The notes under the pieces are model-generated. The model worked only from the letters and a program-made list of their open reading frames with translations. It had not been told where the DNA came from and made no database searches. Position numbers and translations under genes: made by a program. A stretch of DNA of 53,208 bases, taken from contig DASXSB010000104.1 in assembly GCA_036506275.1 (NCBI GenBank), positions 1 to 53,208 on the forward strand, written 5' to 3'. Below, piece after piece: positions 1 to 7,621 of the stretch. The first letter of the stretch is position 1; every line of letters begins with the position of its first letter. This DNA comes from DASXSB01 sp036506275. Lineage in GTDB: Bacteria; Methylomirabilota; Methylomirabilia; Rokubacteriales; CSP1-6.

Positions 1-1
1 C

Positions 2-553
2 GTGCTCGTCTCCGAGATCATGCTCCAGCAGACGCAGGTCGATCGCGTGGTGCCGAAGTACCACGAGTTCCTCGATCGGTATCCGACCTGGCGCGACCTC
101 GCGCGCGCCCGGGTGGCGGACGTGAAGCGCACCTGGCGGCCGCTCGGATACAACATCCGACCCGTGCGGCTCCACGCGATCGCGCGCGAGACCCTGGCGC
201 GCTACGACGGACGGCTCCCCGACGATCCCACGGCGCTCCTGACCATGCGGGGAATCGGACGCTACACCGCGGGCGCGGTCATGTCGTTCGCCTACGGCCA
301 CGACGTGCCCGTCCTCGATACGAACGTCCGCCGGGTGATCGGGCGCGTCTTCCTCGGGCCGCGCCGCGTGGCGCGCGTCCGCGGAGATCGCGCCTACTGG
401 GAGCTCGCCGGCGCCCTCGTCCCGCGCGGCCGCGGCTACGACTTCAACCAGGCCCTCATGGATTTCGGCGCGACGTGGTGCACGGCCCGGCGGCCGCGGT
501 GCGCGCCCTGCACGATGCGCGCGTTCTGCCGGAGCTTCGAGGCGGCGCGGTGA
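2..553 (+). CDS. mutY: A/G-specific adenine DNA glycosylase MutY (5' truncated by window edge)
   Basis: Removes adenine mispaired with 8-oxoguanine in DNA base-excision repair. The reading frame is already open at the window start, so the N-terminus lies outside. The motif SEIMLQQTQV holds the catalytic Glu of the family. It is followed by the helix-hairpin-helix MRGIGRYTAGAV and the catalytic-Asp loop LDTNVRR. Four cysteines near the end (visible residues 160, 167, 170, 176; C-x6-C-x2-C-x5-C) match the family's 4Fe-4S cluster. The protein stops only seven residues after the last cysteine, so it lacks the NUDIX-like C-terminal 8-oxoG recognition domain of long MutY proteins. The TGA overlaps the GTG start of the next gene, a MutT-like NUDIX hydrolase. 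Confidence 0.9.
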   Translation: MLVSEIMLQQTQVDRVVPKYHEFLDRYPTWRDLARARVADVKRTWRPLGYNIRPVRLHAIARETLARYDGRLPDDPTALLTMRGIGRYTAGAVMSFAYGHDVPVLDTNVRRVIGRVFLGPRRVARVRGDRAYWELAGALVPRGRGYDFNQALMDFGATWCTARRPRCAPCTMRAFCRSFEAAR

Positions 554-981
554 CCCCCGCGCCCGGGGCGTCGTCACCGATCACGATCGAGGTCACCGCG
601 GGGCTCATACAGGACGCCGCGGGGCGGTACCTGATCACCCAGCGGGTGCCCGGGTCACACCTCGAAGGTCTCTGGGAGTTCCCCGGCGGCAAGCGCGATC
701 CCGGCGAGACGCTGGAGGCCTGCCTCCGGCGCGAGCTGATGGAAGAGCTGGGGGCGGCGTTCGAGGTGGGCGAGCTCGTGGAGACCGTCCGCTGGGAGTA
801 CCCGGAGAAGACGATCGTGCTGCACTTCTTCCAGTGCCGGCACGCGTCGGGCTCGATCGCGCCGTGCGAGGCGCAGGAGATGGCGTGGGTCCCGCCCGAC
901 CGTCTCCTCGAGTATCAGTTCCCGCCGGCCGACGCCGCGGTGATCTCGCTGCTCTCGCGCCGCGCCGGGCCTCGAGCGTGA
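550..981 (+). CDS. NUDIX hydrolase, MutT-like (8-oxo-dGTP diphosphatase candidate)
   Basis: 143-residue NUDIX protein. The box runs from GGKRDPGET to RRELMEELGA and fits G-x5-E-x7-REUxEExGU. The start of the fold (TIEVTAGLIQDAAGRYLITQ) resembles MutT, which hydrolyses oxidised nucleotides so they are not incorporated opposite adenine. I chose GTG at 550 because it overlaps the mutY stop (GTGA) and keeps the NUDIX fold intact; an ATG at 475 lies well inside mutY. Coupling to mutY supports a role in the oxidised-guanine (GO) system. Exact substrate is inferred, since other NUDIX specificities cannot be excluded from sequence alone. Confidence 0.85.
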   Translation: MTPAPGASSPITIEVTAGLIQDAAGRYLITQRVPGSHLEGLWEFPGGKRDPGETLEACLRRELMEELGAAFEVGELVETVRWEYPEKTIVLHFFQCRHASGSIAPCEAQEMAWVPPDRLLEYQFPPADAAVISLLSRRAGPRA

Positions 982-1018
982 CGCGCGCGAGTCAGCGACG
1001 GGGCTTCGGCGTCGCCGC

Positions 1019-1756
1019 TCACGCCGGGCGCGGCGCGAGCCCACCCGTGAGGGCGCCGTGCACCATGGTCACCAGCGAGACGATGTCGAAGACGGGGACG
1101 CCGGTCTCCCGCTGCACGTCCGCCTTGTAGGGCGGCATGTTCGTGCACTCGAGCACGATCGCGCCCACGTCGGGATGATCGGCGATCAGCCGTTGCGCCA
1201 CCCGCACGTGCTCGGCGCGGGCGGCGTCCACGTCGAGGATCAGCTCGTCGCCGAGCAGCACGCGCGTGAACTCCTTCTCGCCCTCGAGCCCGGCCACCGC
1301 CAGCGGCACCTCGGGCGCGATCCCGGCCGCGGCGAGATGATCGCGCGTGAGGGACGCGGCGTCCACGGTCAGAACGCCGACGCGACGGCCGGGCGCGAGC
1401 ATCCGGTGCACGAGCGGCACCAGCAAGAGACTCGATGTGAACACGGGCACGGCCACCGCCGCCGCCAGCTCGTCCTGAAATCGCGCGAGGAAGCCGCAGT
1501 TCGTGGTGATGGCCCCCACGCCCTCGCGCTCGAGGGCGCGCGCGCCCTCCACGAAGGCGGGCAGGAGATCACGAGCCCCCTTGCGCACGACGCGGTCGGG
1601 ATCGGCGCCGGCAACGCGCAGATAGCGAACCGGGAACGGGAACGTCGACGCGTTCCCCATGTCGCCCGGAATGCGAGGGAAGCGCGTGTCGAGCATCAGG
1701 ATGCCGACCGTGAACCCGTACTGGTTGTGGCCACCGCGCACGCTGCCCTCCGTCAT
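1019..1756 (-). CDS. Aspartate/glutamate racemase family protein
   Basis: 245 residues, convergent with the mutT-like gene and divergent from the ABC operon. Two cysteines in the expected contexts, C87 (TTNCGF) and C204 (LECTNMPPY), match the two-Cys active site of the cofactor-independent Asp/Glu/hydantoin racemase superfamily. The N-terminal GILMLDTRFPRIPGDMGN also fits that fold. Substrate is not predictable: amino-acid racemase, hydantoin racemase and arylmalonate decarboxylase-like activities all share the scaffold. ATG at 1756 was chosen because upstream in-frame sequence is not family-like. No ribosome binding site precedes it, but a TAAAGT -10-like element lies 8 nt upstream, so it may be leaderless. 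Confidence 0.8.
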   Translation of the reverse strand: MTEGSVRGGHNQYGFTVGILMLDTRFPRIPGDMGNASTFPFPVRYLRVAGADPDRVVRKGARDLLPAFVEGARALEREGVGAITTNCGFLARFQDELAAAVAVPVFTSSLLLVPLVHRMLAPGRRVGVLTVDAASLTRDHLAAAGIAPEVPLAVAGLEGEKEFTRVLLGDELILDVDAARAEHVRVAQRLIADHPDVGAIVLECTNMPPYKADVQRETGVPVFDIVSLVTMVHGALTGGLAPRPA

Positions 1757-1764
1757 GGCGCCAT

Positions 1765-1770
1765 ACTTTA
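1765..1770 (-). promoter_or_regulatory. -10-like element close to the racemase start
   Basis: On the minus strand TAAAGT ends 8 nt before the ATG at 1756, which would put transcription initiation at or next to the start codon. No Shine-Dalgarno sequence is present between the two and no convincing -35 was found. Inferred, weak alone but matching other genes in this window. Confidence 0.35.
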
Positions 1771-1838
1771 CCCGATGGCGGGGCCGGCGATTCCCCCCGT
1801 CCGCCGTTGACCATCGCGGTAAACTCGGGCGCAATCCC

Positions 1839-2624
1839 ATGCCGGCGGTAGCTACCGACGCCATCGCGGTCAGGAATCTGTCCAAGGGCTATGCCACCCG
1901 CGACGGTGGGGTGGCAGCGCTGGAGCGGATCTCGTTCGCGGTGGGCGAAGGGGAGTTCGTGGCGGTGGTGGGCCCCTCCGGCTGCGGCAAGTCGACGCTC
2001 CTCAAGATCCTGGCCGGCATCCTGCCGTCATCGAGCGGCGAGGCCATGCTGCGCGGGACGCCCATCGCGGGGCCGCGGCGCGACATAGGCGTCGTGTTCC
2101 AGTCGCCCGTCCTGTTTCCGTGGCGCAGCGTGCTCGACAACGTGCTCCTTCCCGTCGACGTCCAGGGTCTCGGCCGGGAACGCCACCGCGCGGCCGCCCT
2201 CGAGCTGCTGAGCCTCGTCCATCTCGAAGGCTTCGAGCACCGCTATCCGTGGGAGCTGTCGGGCGGGATGCAGCAGCGCGTCGCCATCACGCGTGCTCTC
2301 GTCCACGATCCCGCCATGCTGCTGATGGACGAGCCGTTCGGCGCTCTCGACGCCATGACCCGCGAGCACATGAACGTGGAGCTCCAGCGCATCTGGCTCG
2401 AGCGCACGAAGACCGTCCTCTTCATCACGCATTCCATTCCGGAAGCCGTGTTCCTCGCCGACCGCGTGCTCGTCATGACGCCGCGTCCGGGCCGTCTCAT
2501 GGACGACCTCACCGTCGATCTGCCGCGGCCGCGCACGCTCGAGGTCATGAACACGCCCGCTTTCGGCGCGTACGTCCGGCACATCCGGAGTCGCTTCAAC
2601 GTGAAGGGTGGGATCGACGCATGA
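1839..2624 (+). CDS. NitT/TauT-family ABC transporter ATP-binding protein
   Basis: 261-residue ATPase energising uptake of a small organic or sulfonate-type anion at the inner membrane. Walker A GPSGCGKST is at residues 45-53, the Q-loop Gln is near residue 88 (VVFQSP), signature LSGGMQQR at 140-147, Walker B LLMDEP at 161-166 and the switch His in ITHS near 198. The LFPWRSVLDNV stretch and the C-terminus resemble SsuB/TauB-type ATPases. ATG 1839 starts just before the conserved ABC core; in-frame sequence upstream to 1659 is non-conserved and antisense to the racemase. Its stop overlaps the permease start (ATGA). Confidence 0.9.
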   Translation: MPAVATDAIAVRNLSKGYATRDGGVAALERISFAVGEGEFVAVVGPSGCGKSTLLKILAGILPSSSGEAMLRGTPIAGPRRDIGVVFQSPVLFPWRSVLDNVLLPVDVQGLGRERHRAAALELLSLVHLEGFEHRYPWELSGGMQQRVAITRALVHDPAMLLMDEPFGALDAMTREHMNVELQRIWLERTKTVLFITHSIPEAVFLADRVLVMTPRPGRLMDDLTVDLPRPRTLEVMNTPAFGAYVRHIRSRFNVKGGIDA

Positions 2625-3469
2625 GGAACACCCGCAACGTCGTGCTCACCGTGCTTCTCTTCGTCGTTTCCATCGCGGTGTGGGAGCTGGTGGTGCGCGT
2701 GCTCGCGCTGCCGTCGTTCATCCTGCCCCCGCCCTCGCAGGTGGCAGTGGCGCTCTGGCGCGGGCTCGCGAGCGGCGTCTACATCGAGCACCTGGGCTAC
2801 ACGCTCCTGGAAACCCTGCTCGGCTTCGTCGTGGGATCGGCGCTGGGGTTCTTCCTCGGCACCGCGGTCGCCATGAACCGCTACGTCGAGTTCTTCTTCT
2901 ATCCGTACATCGTGATGTTCCAGTCGCTGCCGAAGGTGGCGCTGGCACCGCTCATCGTGGTGTGGTTCGGCCTCGGCCTCACCTCCAAGGTCATCAATGC
3001 CGCCCTCGTCGCCTTCTTCCCACTCCTCGTCAACACCATGGTCGGCCTGAAGTCGGCAGACGAGGATCGCGTCAGCCTCATGCGCTCGCTCGCCGCCAGC
3101 GACCGCCAGATCTTCTGGATGCTGCGCCTGCCCAACGCCCTCCCCTTCGTGATGGCGGGCCTCGACGTGGCCATGATCTTCGCGCTCATCGGGGCCATCG
3201 TGGCGGAGTTCGTGGGAGCCCAGCGCGGCATCGGCATGCTGATCCAGTCGATGAACTTCAACATGGACGTCTCCGGCCAATTCTCGCTGCTGCTCATCCT
3301 GTCGGTGGTGGGCCTCATCCTGAATCGCTGCATCGGGCTCATCCGCCGCCGGGTGATGTTCTGGGACCCGTCCGAAAAGGAAACCTTCGAGCGCTCTCCC
3401 GAGGAGGCGGCGCCGCCGCACCCGGGCCGGGCGGTCGTGACGCCTGCCAAGGAGGGAGTCGGTTCATGA
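2621..3469 (+). CDS. NitT/TauT-family ABC transporter permease
   Basis: 282-residue integral membrane subunit with about six hydrophobic segments. It carries the coupling-loop region typical of BPD_transp_1 permeases (SLAASDRQIFWMLRLPNALP followed by a Gly-rich membrane segment). The early motif LPSFILPPPSQV is typical of the SsuC/TauC group. Start ATG 2621 overlaps the ATPase stop. The C-terminal tail after about residue 245 is hydrophilic and Pro/Glu rich. Its own stop overlaps the ATG of the binding protein, so all three subunits are translationally coupled. Confidence 0.9.
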   Translation: MRNTRNVVLTVLLFVVSIAVWELVVRVLALPSFILPPPSQVAVALWRGLASGVYIEHLGYTLLETLLGFVVGSALGFFLGTAVAMNRYVEFFFYPYIVMFQSLPKVALAPLIVVWFGLGLTSKVINAALVAFFPLLVNTMVGLKSADEDRVSLMRSLAASDRQIFWMLRLPNALPFVMAGLDVAMIFALIGAIVAEFVGAQRGIGMLIQSMNFNMDVSGQFSLLLILSVVGLILNRCIGLIRRRVMFWDPSEKETFERSPEEAAPPHPGRAVVTPAKEGVGS

Positions 3470-4530
3470 AGCGCATCGCCCTTCCCGTCGTCCTCGCCGT
3501 CGCTGTCCTCACCGCCCACGCCGCGGGCACCGTCGCCCAGACGACGCACGTGCGCGTGGGCTGGTGCGCGAAGACGGTGTCGTCCGCCGCCGCTCCCTTC
3601 GCGGTGGCGATGAAGATGGGGTGGTTCAAGCAGGAAGGCATCGACATCGAGCTGGTGCCGCTCGCCGGCTCCGCGGACTGCACGAAGACGATCGTGTCGA
3701 AAGAGATCCTGGTCGCGCTGCCGAGCGTGGAGCCGCTCGCCATCGCGCGTGCCCAGGGCGTGAAGGCGAAGGTCTACTACACCGCCTACCAGGGCAACAT
3801 CTACGGGATCGCGGTACCACAAGATAGCTCCATCCAGAAGATCAGCGACCTCAAGGGCAAGACGATCGGCGTCATCTCCATGGGCTCGGGTGGGGTGCCG
3901 GTGGCGAAGGCGCTCGTGGCCACGAGCGGGATGAACCCGGACCGCGACGTCAACATCGTGGTGGCGGGCGAGGGCGCGCAGACGGCGGCGATGGTGCGCA
4001 GCAAGCAGGTGGACGCGCTCAGCCAGTTCGACACCCAGTACGCGATGGTGGAGAACGCGGGCGTGAAGCTGCGCCTGCTCGACACCAAGGAGATCGACCG
4101 CTTCCCCTCCAACGGCTTTCTCGCCCTCGATGAAACGCTGAAGAACAAGCGCCAGGAGGCGATCGGGGTCGCGCGCGGCTACGCCAAGGGGACGGTCTTC
4201 GCCATCACCAATCCCGAGGCGGCGGTGCGCATCCTCTACGAGGTCTTCCCGCAGACGAAGCCGACGGGCAAGGACGAGGCGACCGCCATCCGTGACGACG
4301 TGAAGGTACTGCAGGCGCGGGCGGTGAACTGGAAGCTCGACAAGGCCGGCGTCAAGCGGTGGGGCGAAAACTCCGAGCCGAACTACGCCGCCTATGCCGA
4401 CTTCATGCAGAAGTACGGCATCACGAAGGAGAAGGTGGAAGGCAAGGACCTGATCACGAACGAGCTGATCGACGAGATCAACAAGTTCGACCCCGCCAAG
4501 GTGGCCGCCGAGGCCAAGGGCTACAAATAA
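3466..4530 (+). CDS. NitT/TauT-family ABC transporter substrate-binding protein
   Basis: 354-residue secreted binding protein with a Sec signal peptide (MKRIALPVVLAVAVLTAHA, cleavage near residues 20-25). The mature part follows the NMT1/SsuA-like fold: APFAVAMKMGWFKQEGIDIE, the DLKGKTIGV segment and the GVARGYAKGTVFA helix. ATG 3466 overlaps the permease stop and is preceded by a GGAGG-type ribosome binding site inside the permease end. The ligand is unknown; nitrate, sulfonates, thiamine precursors and aromatic acids are all bound by this family. The catabolic genes downstream favour an organic acid. Confidence 0.88.
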   Translation: MKRIALPVVLAVAVLTAHAAGTVAQTTHVRVGWCAKTVSSAAAPFAVAMKMGWFKQEGIDIELVPLAGSADCTKTIVSKEILVALPSVEPLAIARAQGVKAKVYYTAYQGNIYGIAVPQDSSIQKISDLKGKTIGVISMGSGGVPVAKALVATSGMNPDRDVNIVVAGEGAQTAAMVRSKQVDALSQFDTQYAMVENAGVKLRLLDTKEIDRFPSNGFLALDETLKNKRQEAIGVARGYAKGTVFAITNPEAAVRILYEVFPQTKPTGKDEATAIRDDVKVLQARAVNWKLDKAGVKRWGENSEPNYAAYADFMQKYGITKEKVEGKDLITNELIDEINKFDPAKVAAEAKGYK

Positions 4531-4621
4531 AATAATGGAAGAGCTTCCGCCGGCCGTCACGCCCACCGCGCGCGGTAGCGGCGCCCCCGACGCCCGTGCG
4601 CCGCGCGATCTGCGCCACTGG

Positions 4622-5668
4622 ATGGCCGCCGTGGAAGAGATCGGGCAGCTCCGGCGTATCGCCGCTGTCGTCGTCGCGCTCACCGTCACCCCCGTCGCGC
4701 TCGTCGGGGGCCCCGCCTTCGCGCAGAAATCGGTGAACATCGGGACCAACCCGCCCGGCACCGCCTTCTACGCCGTCGGCAGCGGCCTCGCCAAGGTGGT
4801 GAGCGACGTGGGCGCGGTGAAGCTGACCGTCCAGCCCTATTCGGGCTCCAGCACGTTCCTGCCCATGCTCGACAGCGGCGAGATCGAGTTCGGCGTGAAC
4901 AACGCGGTGGACATGGCGCTCGCCGTGCGCGGGCCGAGCTTCAAGATCGGCGGCCGCAACCCGTTTCCGCACACGCCGAACGCGCGCCTGGTGATGAACG
5001 GCTCGCCCTTCGTGGTGGGGTTGCTGGTACGGAAAGACTCGCCCATCAAGAACGTCCACGACGTGAAGGGCAAGCGAATGACCGGCGAGTATCCCGCGCA
5101 CCTCGCCGTCTGGTACAACATGTTCGGTCACCTCGCCAGCGCCGGCCTCACCTGGAACGACGTGAAGGTGGTGCCGGTGCCCGCCATCAACGAGGGCCTC
5201 GACGCCCTCGTGCAGGGCCGCGCCGATGTCACGGAGTTCGCGCTCAACGCGGCCAAGGTCCGCGAGGCGGACGTGGCCGTCGGTGTGCGCCACGTCTCCA
5301 TCGATTGCTCGCCGGAGGGCGAGAAGCGGCTGCGCGCGGCCGTGCCCGGCTACTACCCGCGCTGGATCAAGGCGGGCGCGGCGGCGGCGGTGCTCGAGGA
5401 CACCTGCATGATCGCCTACGACCTCTACGTCACCGCCGGCAAGACCGTCCCCGACGCCATCGTGGAAGCGACGCTGAAATCGATCTGGGACAACGTCGAC
5501 AAGCTCGCCCCCATCCATCCCCTGTTCAAGGAGTGGACGCGCGAGCGCGCGGTGACGACGGAGATGACGATGCCCTACCATCCCGCCGCCGTCCGCTTCT
5601 ACAAGGAGCGGGGCGCGTGGAAACCGGAGCACGATCGGCTCCAGCAGAAGCTCCTGACGATGCCGTGA
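4622..5668 (+). CDS. TAXI-family TRAP transporter solute-binding protein
   Basis: 348 residues. The N-terminus carries a signal peptide ending near GGPAFAQ. The mature start VNIGTNPPGTAFYAVGSGLA is typical of TAXI-type receptors of tripartite ATP-independent periplasmic transporters. DSGEIEFGVNNAVD and the SPIKNVHDVKGKRM block also fit. ATG 4622 places the signal peptide close to the N-terminus; an in-frame ATG at 4535, 5 nt after the previous stop, would add a 29-residue hydrophilic leader. Neither start has a clear Shine-Dalgarno. The next gene encodes the membrane component. TAXI ligands are often dicarboxylates or amino acids, but none can be assigned here. Confidence 0.85.
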   Translation: MAAVEEIGQLRRIAAVVVALTVTPVALVGGPAFAQKSVNIGTNPPGTAFYAVGSGLAKVVSDVGAVKLTVQPYSGSSTFLPMLDSGEIEFGVNNAVDMALAVRGPSFKIGGRNPFPHTPNARLVMNGSPFVVGLLVRKDSPIKNVHDVKGKRMTGEYPAHLAVWYNMFGHLASAGLTWNDVKVVPVPAINEGLDALVQGRADVTEFALNAAKVREADVAVGVRHVSIDCSPEGEKRLRAAVPGYYPRWIKAGAAAAVLEDTCMIAYDLYVTAGKTVPDAIVEATLKSIWDNVDKLAPIHPLFKEWTRERAVTTEMTMPYHPAAVRFYKERGAWKPEHDRLQQKLLTMP

Positions 5669-5672
5669 CCCG

Positions 5673-7619
5673 ATGACCGAGGTCCTCTCGAGGTTCCGGG
5701 TCCTCCACGGCCCCGCGCGCACCATCGAGCGCGTCCTCCTCCTCACGCTGACCGCGGTGGGCGGCGCCTGGGCCACGCAGCTCCACCACCATCTGCCGTG
5801 GGCGCTCTTCAACGAGCAGTACCTCGGCCTGTTCCTCGCTCTCGGCCTGGCGCCGATCTTCCTGGCGACGCCAGCCTCCCCGCGCGGCGCCACCAATCGC
5901 GTGCCGTGGTACGACTGGCTCCTGGCGGCAGTGTCGCTCGCCGTCGGCGGCTACGTCGCGATCTTCTACCCAACCATCGCCTACGCGCTCGGCGTGCTGA
6001 CGTGGGACAAGGTCGCCCTCGGCGCGCTCGCGCTCGTGGTGGCGCTGGAGGCGGTGCGACGGCTGGCGGGGTGGGCGCTCATGTGGATCGCGGCCGCCTG
6101 CATCCTCTACGTCAAGTTCGCGTGGCTCTTTCCCGGGATCTTCGAAGCGAAGGGCGCGAGCTGGCAACGCATCGCCGTCTATCTCTACCTCGACACCAAC
6201 GGCATCCTCGGCGTGCCGCTCGCCGTCACCGCCACGATCGTCGTCGCCTACATCTTCTTCGGCCAGGCGCTCTACGCGGTGGGTGGGGACAAGTTCCTCA
6301 CCGACGTGGCCATGATCGCGATGGGACGGTTCCGCGGCGGGGCCGCCAAGATGGCGGTGGCGTCGTCCGCGCTCTACGGCACGGTGTCGGGCAGCGCCGT
6401 CGCCAACGTCGTGGTGGACGGCGCCATCACGATTCCGATGATGAAGCGCTCCGGCTATCCGGCCCACCTGGCGGCGGCGATCGAAGCGGTCTCCTCCAAC
6501 GGCGGTCAGATCATGCCGCCCGTCATGGGGGCGGCGGCCTTCCTGATCGCGGAATATCTCTCCATCTCGTACGGCCAGGTCGCGCTCGGCGCCGCCATTC
6601 CCGCGTGCCTCTACTACCTGGCGCTGCTCGTGCAGGTCGATCTGGAAGCGGCCAAGCTCGGCCTCGTCGGGCTTCCCCGCGCCGATCTTCCGCGGCTGCC
6701 GCCGGTGATCCGCCGCGGCTGGGTGTTCGTGGTGCCGCTCGGCGTGCTCGTGTGGACTTTGATGGTGGCGGGATGGGAGCCGGGCCAGGCCGGTATGCTG
6801 GCGGCGGCGATGACCTTCGCGGTGGGCGCCCTTCAGCGCGAGACGCGGCCGACGTGGGCAGGACTGGTCGAGGCGATGGAGCGCACGGGGCGCACGATGC
6901 TCGAGCTGGTCGCGATCACGACCATGGCGGGCATCGTGATCGGCGCCTTCCAGCTCTCCGGGTTCACCAGCAAGCTGCCGCTGCTCCTGACGGCGATGGC
7001 GGGCGGCAACGTGATCCTCCTCCTCGTGCTGACGGCCATCGTGAGTATCCTGCTCGGCATGTCGCTGCCGACGACGGTCGTGTACGTGACGCTGGCCGTG
7101 CTCGTCGGCCCCGCTCTCGCCCAGCTCGGTATCGTCCCCCTCGCCGCCCACCTCTTCCTGTTCTACTTCGGGATGCTCTCGCTCATCACGCCGCCCGACT
7201 GTCTCGCCACCTACGCCGCCGCCGCCATCGCGAAGTCCGATTTCTGGAAGACGGGCTGGACGGGGATGCGCCTCGGCATCGTCGCCTACATCGTCCCCTT
7301 CGTGTTCGTGTTCCACCCCGCGCTGATCTTCATGGGAAGCTGGTCCGAGATCCTGCTCGCCACCCTCACCGCCGTCGCGAGCGTGGTGCTGCTCGGAATC
7401 GGCTGCGCCGGCTATCTCTTCCGTCCTCTCGGCTGGGGCCGCCGGGCGTGGGCGTGGCTGGCGGGAGCGTTTCTGATCCTGCCGCCCGTGCCCTGGCTCT
7501 CCGAGATGGCGGCCGACGCCATCGGCCTCGTTCTCGGTATCCTCTTGCTGGTCTCCGAGTGGTCGGTCGCACCGGCACCGGCGGTGGCCCCGCGGCCGTC
7601 GCCCTCCCTGAAGGAGTGA
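5673..7619 (+). CDS. TRAP transporter fused small/large permease, TAXI type
   Basis: 648-residue polytopic protein combining the 4-helix (DctQ-like) and large (DctM-like) subunits in one chain, as is usual for TAXI TRAP systems. Family-typical blocks include SSALYGTVSGSAVANVVVDG and MKRSGYPAHLAAAIEAVSSN at about residues 230-280. A second repeat (SILLGMSLPTTVVYVTLAVL) lies near residue 455 and FYFGMLSLITPPDCLATYAA near 495. It sits 4 nt after the binding protein gene. Ion-driven uptake is the family mechanism; substrate is unknown. Its stop overlaps the start region of the TPP enzyme, linking transporter and catabolic genes. Confidence 0.9.
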   Translation: MTEVLSRFRVLHGPARTIERVLLLTLTAVGGAWATQLHHHLPWALFNEQYLGLFLALGLAPIFLATPASPRGATNRVPWYDWLLAAVSLAVGGYVAIFYPTIAYALGVLTWDKVALGALALVVALEAVRRLAGWALMWIAAACILYVKFAWLFPGIFEAKGASWQRIAVYLYLDTNGILGVPLAVTATIVVAYIFFGQALYAVGGDKFLTDVAMIAMGRFRGGAAKMAVASSALYGTVSGSAVANVVVDGAITIPMMKRSGYPAHLAAAIEAVSSNGGQIMPPVMGAAAFLIAEYLSISYGQVALGAAIPACLYYLALLVQVDLEAAKLGLVGLPRADLPRLPPVIRRGWVFVVPLGVLVWTLMVAGWEPGQAGMLAAAMTFAVGALQRETRPTWAGLVEAMERTGRTMLELVAITTMAGIVIGAFQLSGFTSKLPLLLTAMAGGNVILLLVLTAIVSILLGMSLPTTVVYVTLAVLVGPALAQLGIVPLAAHLFLFYFGMLSLITPPDCLATYAAAAIAKSDFWKTGWTGMRLGIVAYIVPFVFVFHPALIFMGSWSEILLATLTAVASVVLLGIGCAGYLFRPLGWGRRAWAWLAGAFLILPPVPWLSEMAADAIGLVLGILLLVSEWSVAPAPAVAPRPSPSLKE

Positions 7620-7621
7620 TG

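Noticed and set aside
1807..1835. TTGACC-N17-CGCAAT as promoter of the NitT/TauT operon
   Set aside because: The -10 is poor and would place the transcription start inside the first codons after ATG 1839.
2899..4761. 620-codon minus-strand frame opposite the NitT/TauT genes
   Set aside because: Antisense shadow with no recognisable domain; the plus strand carries a complete, coupled ABC operon.
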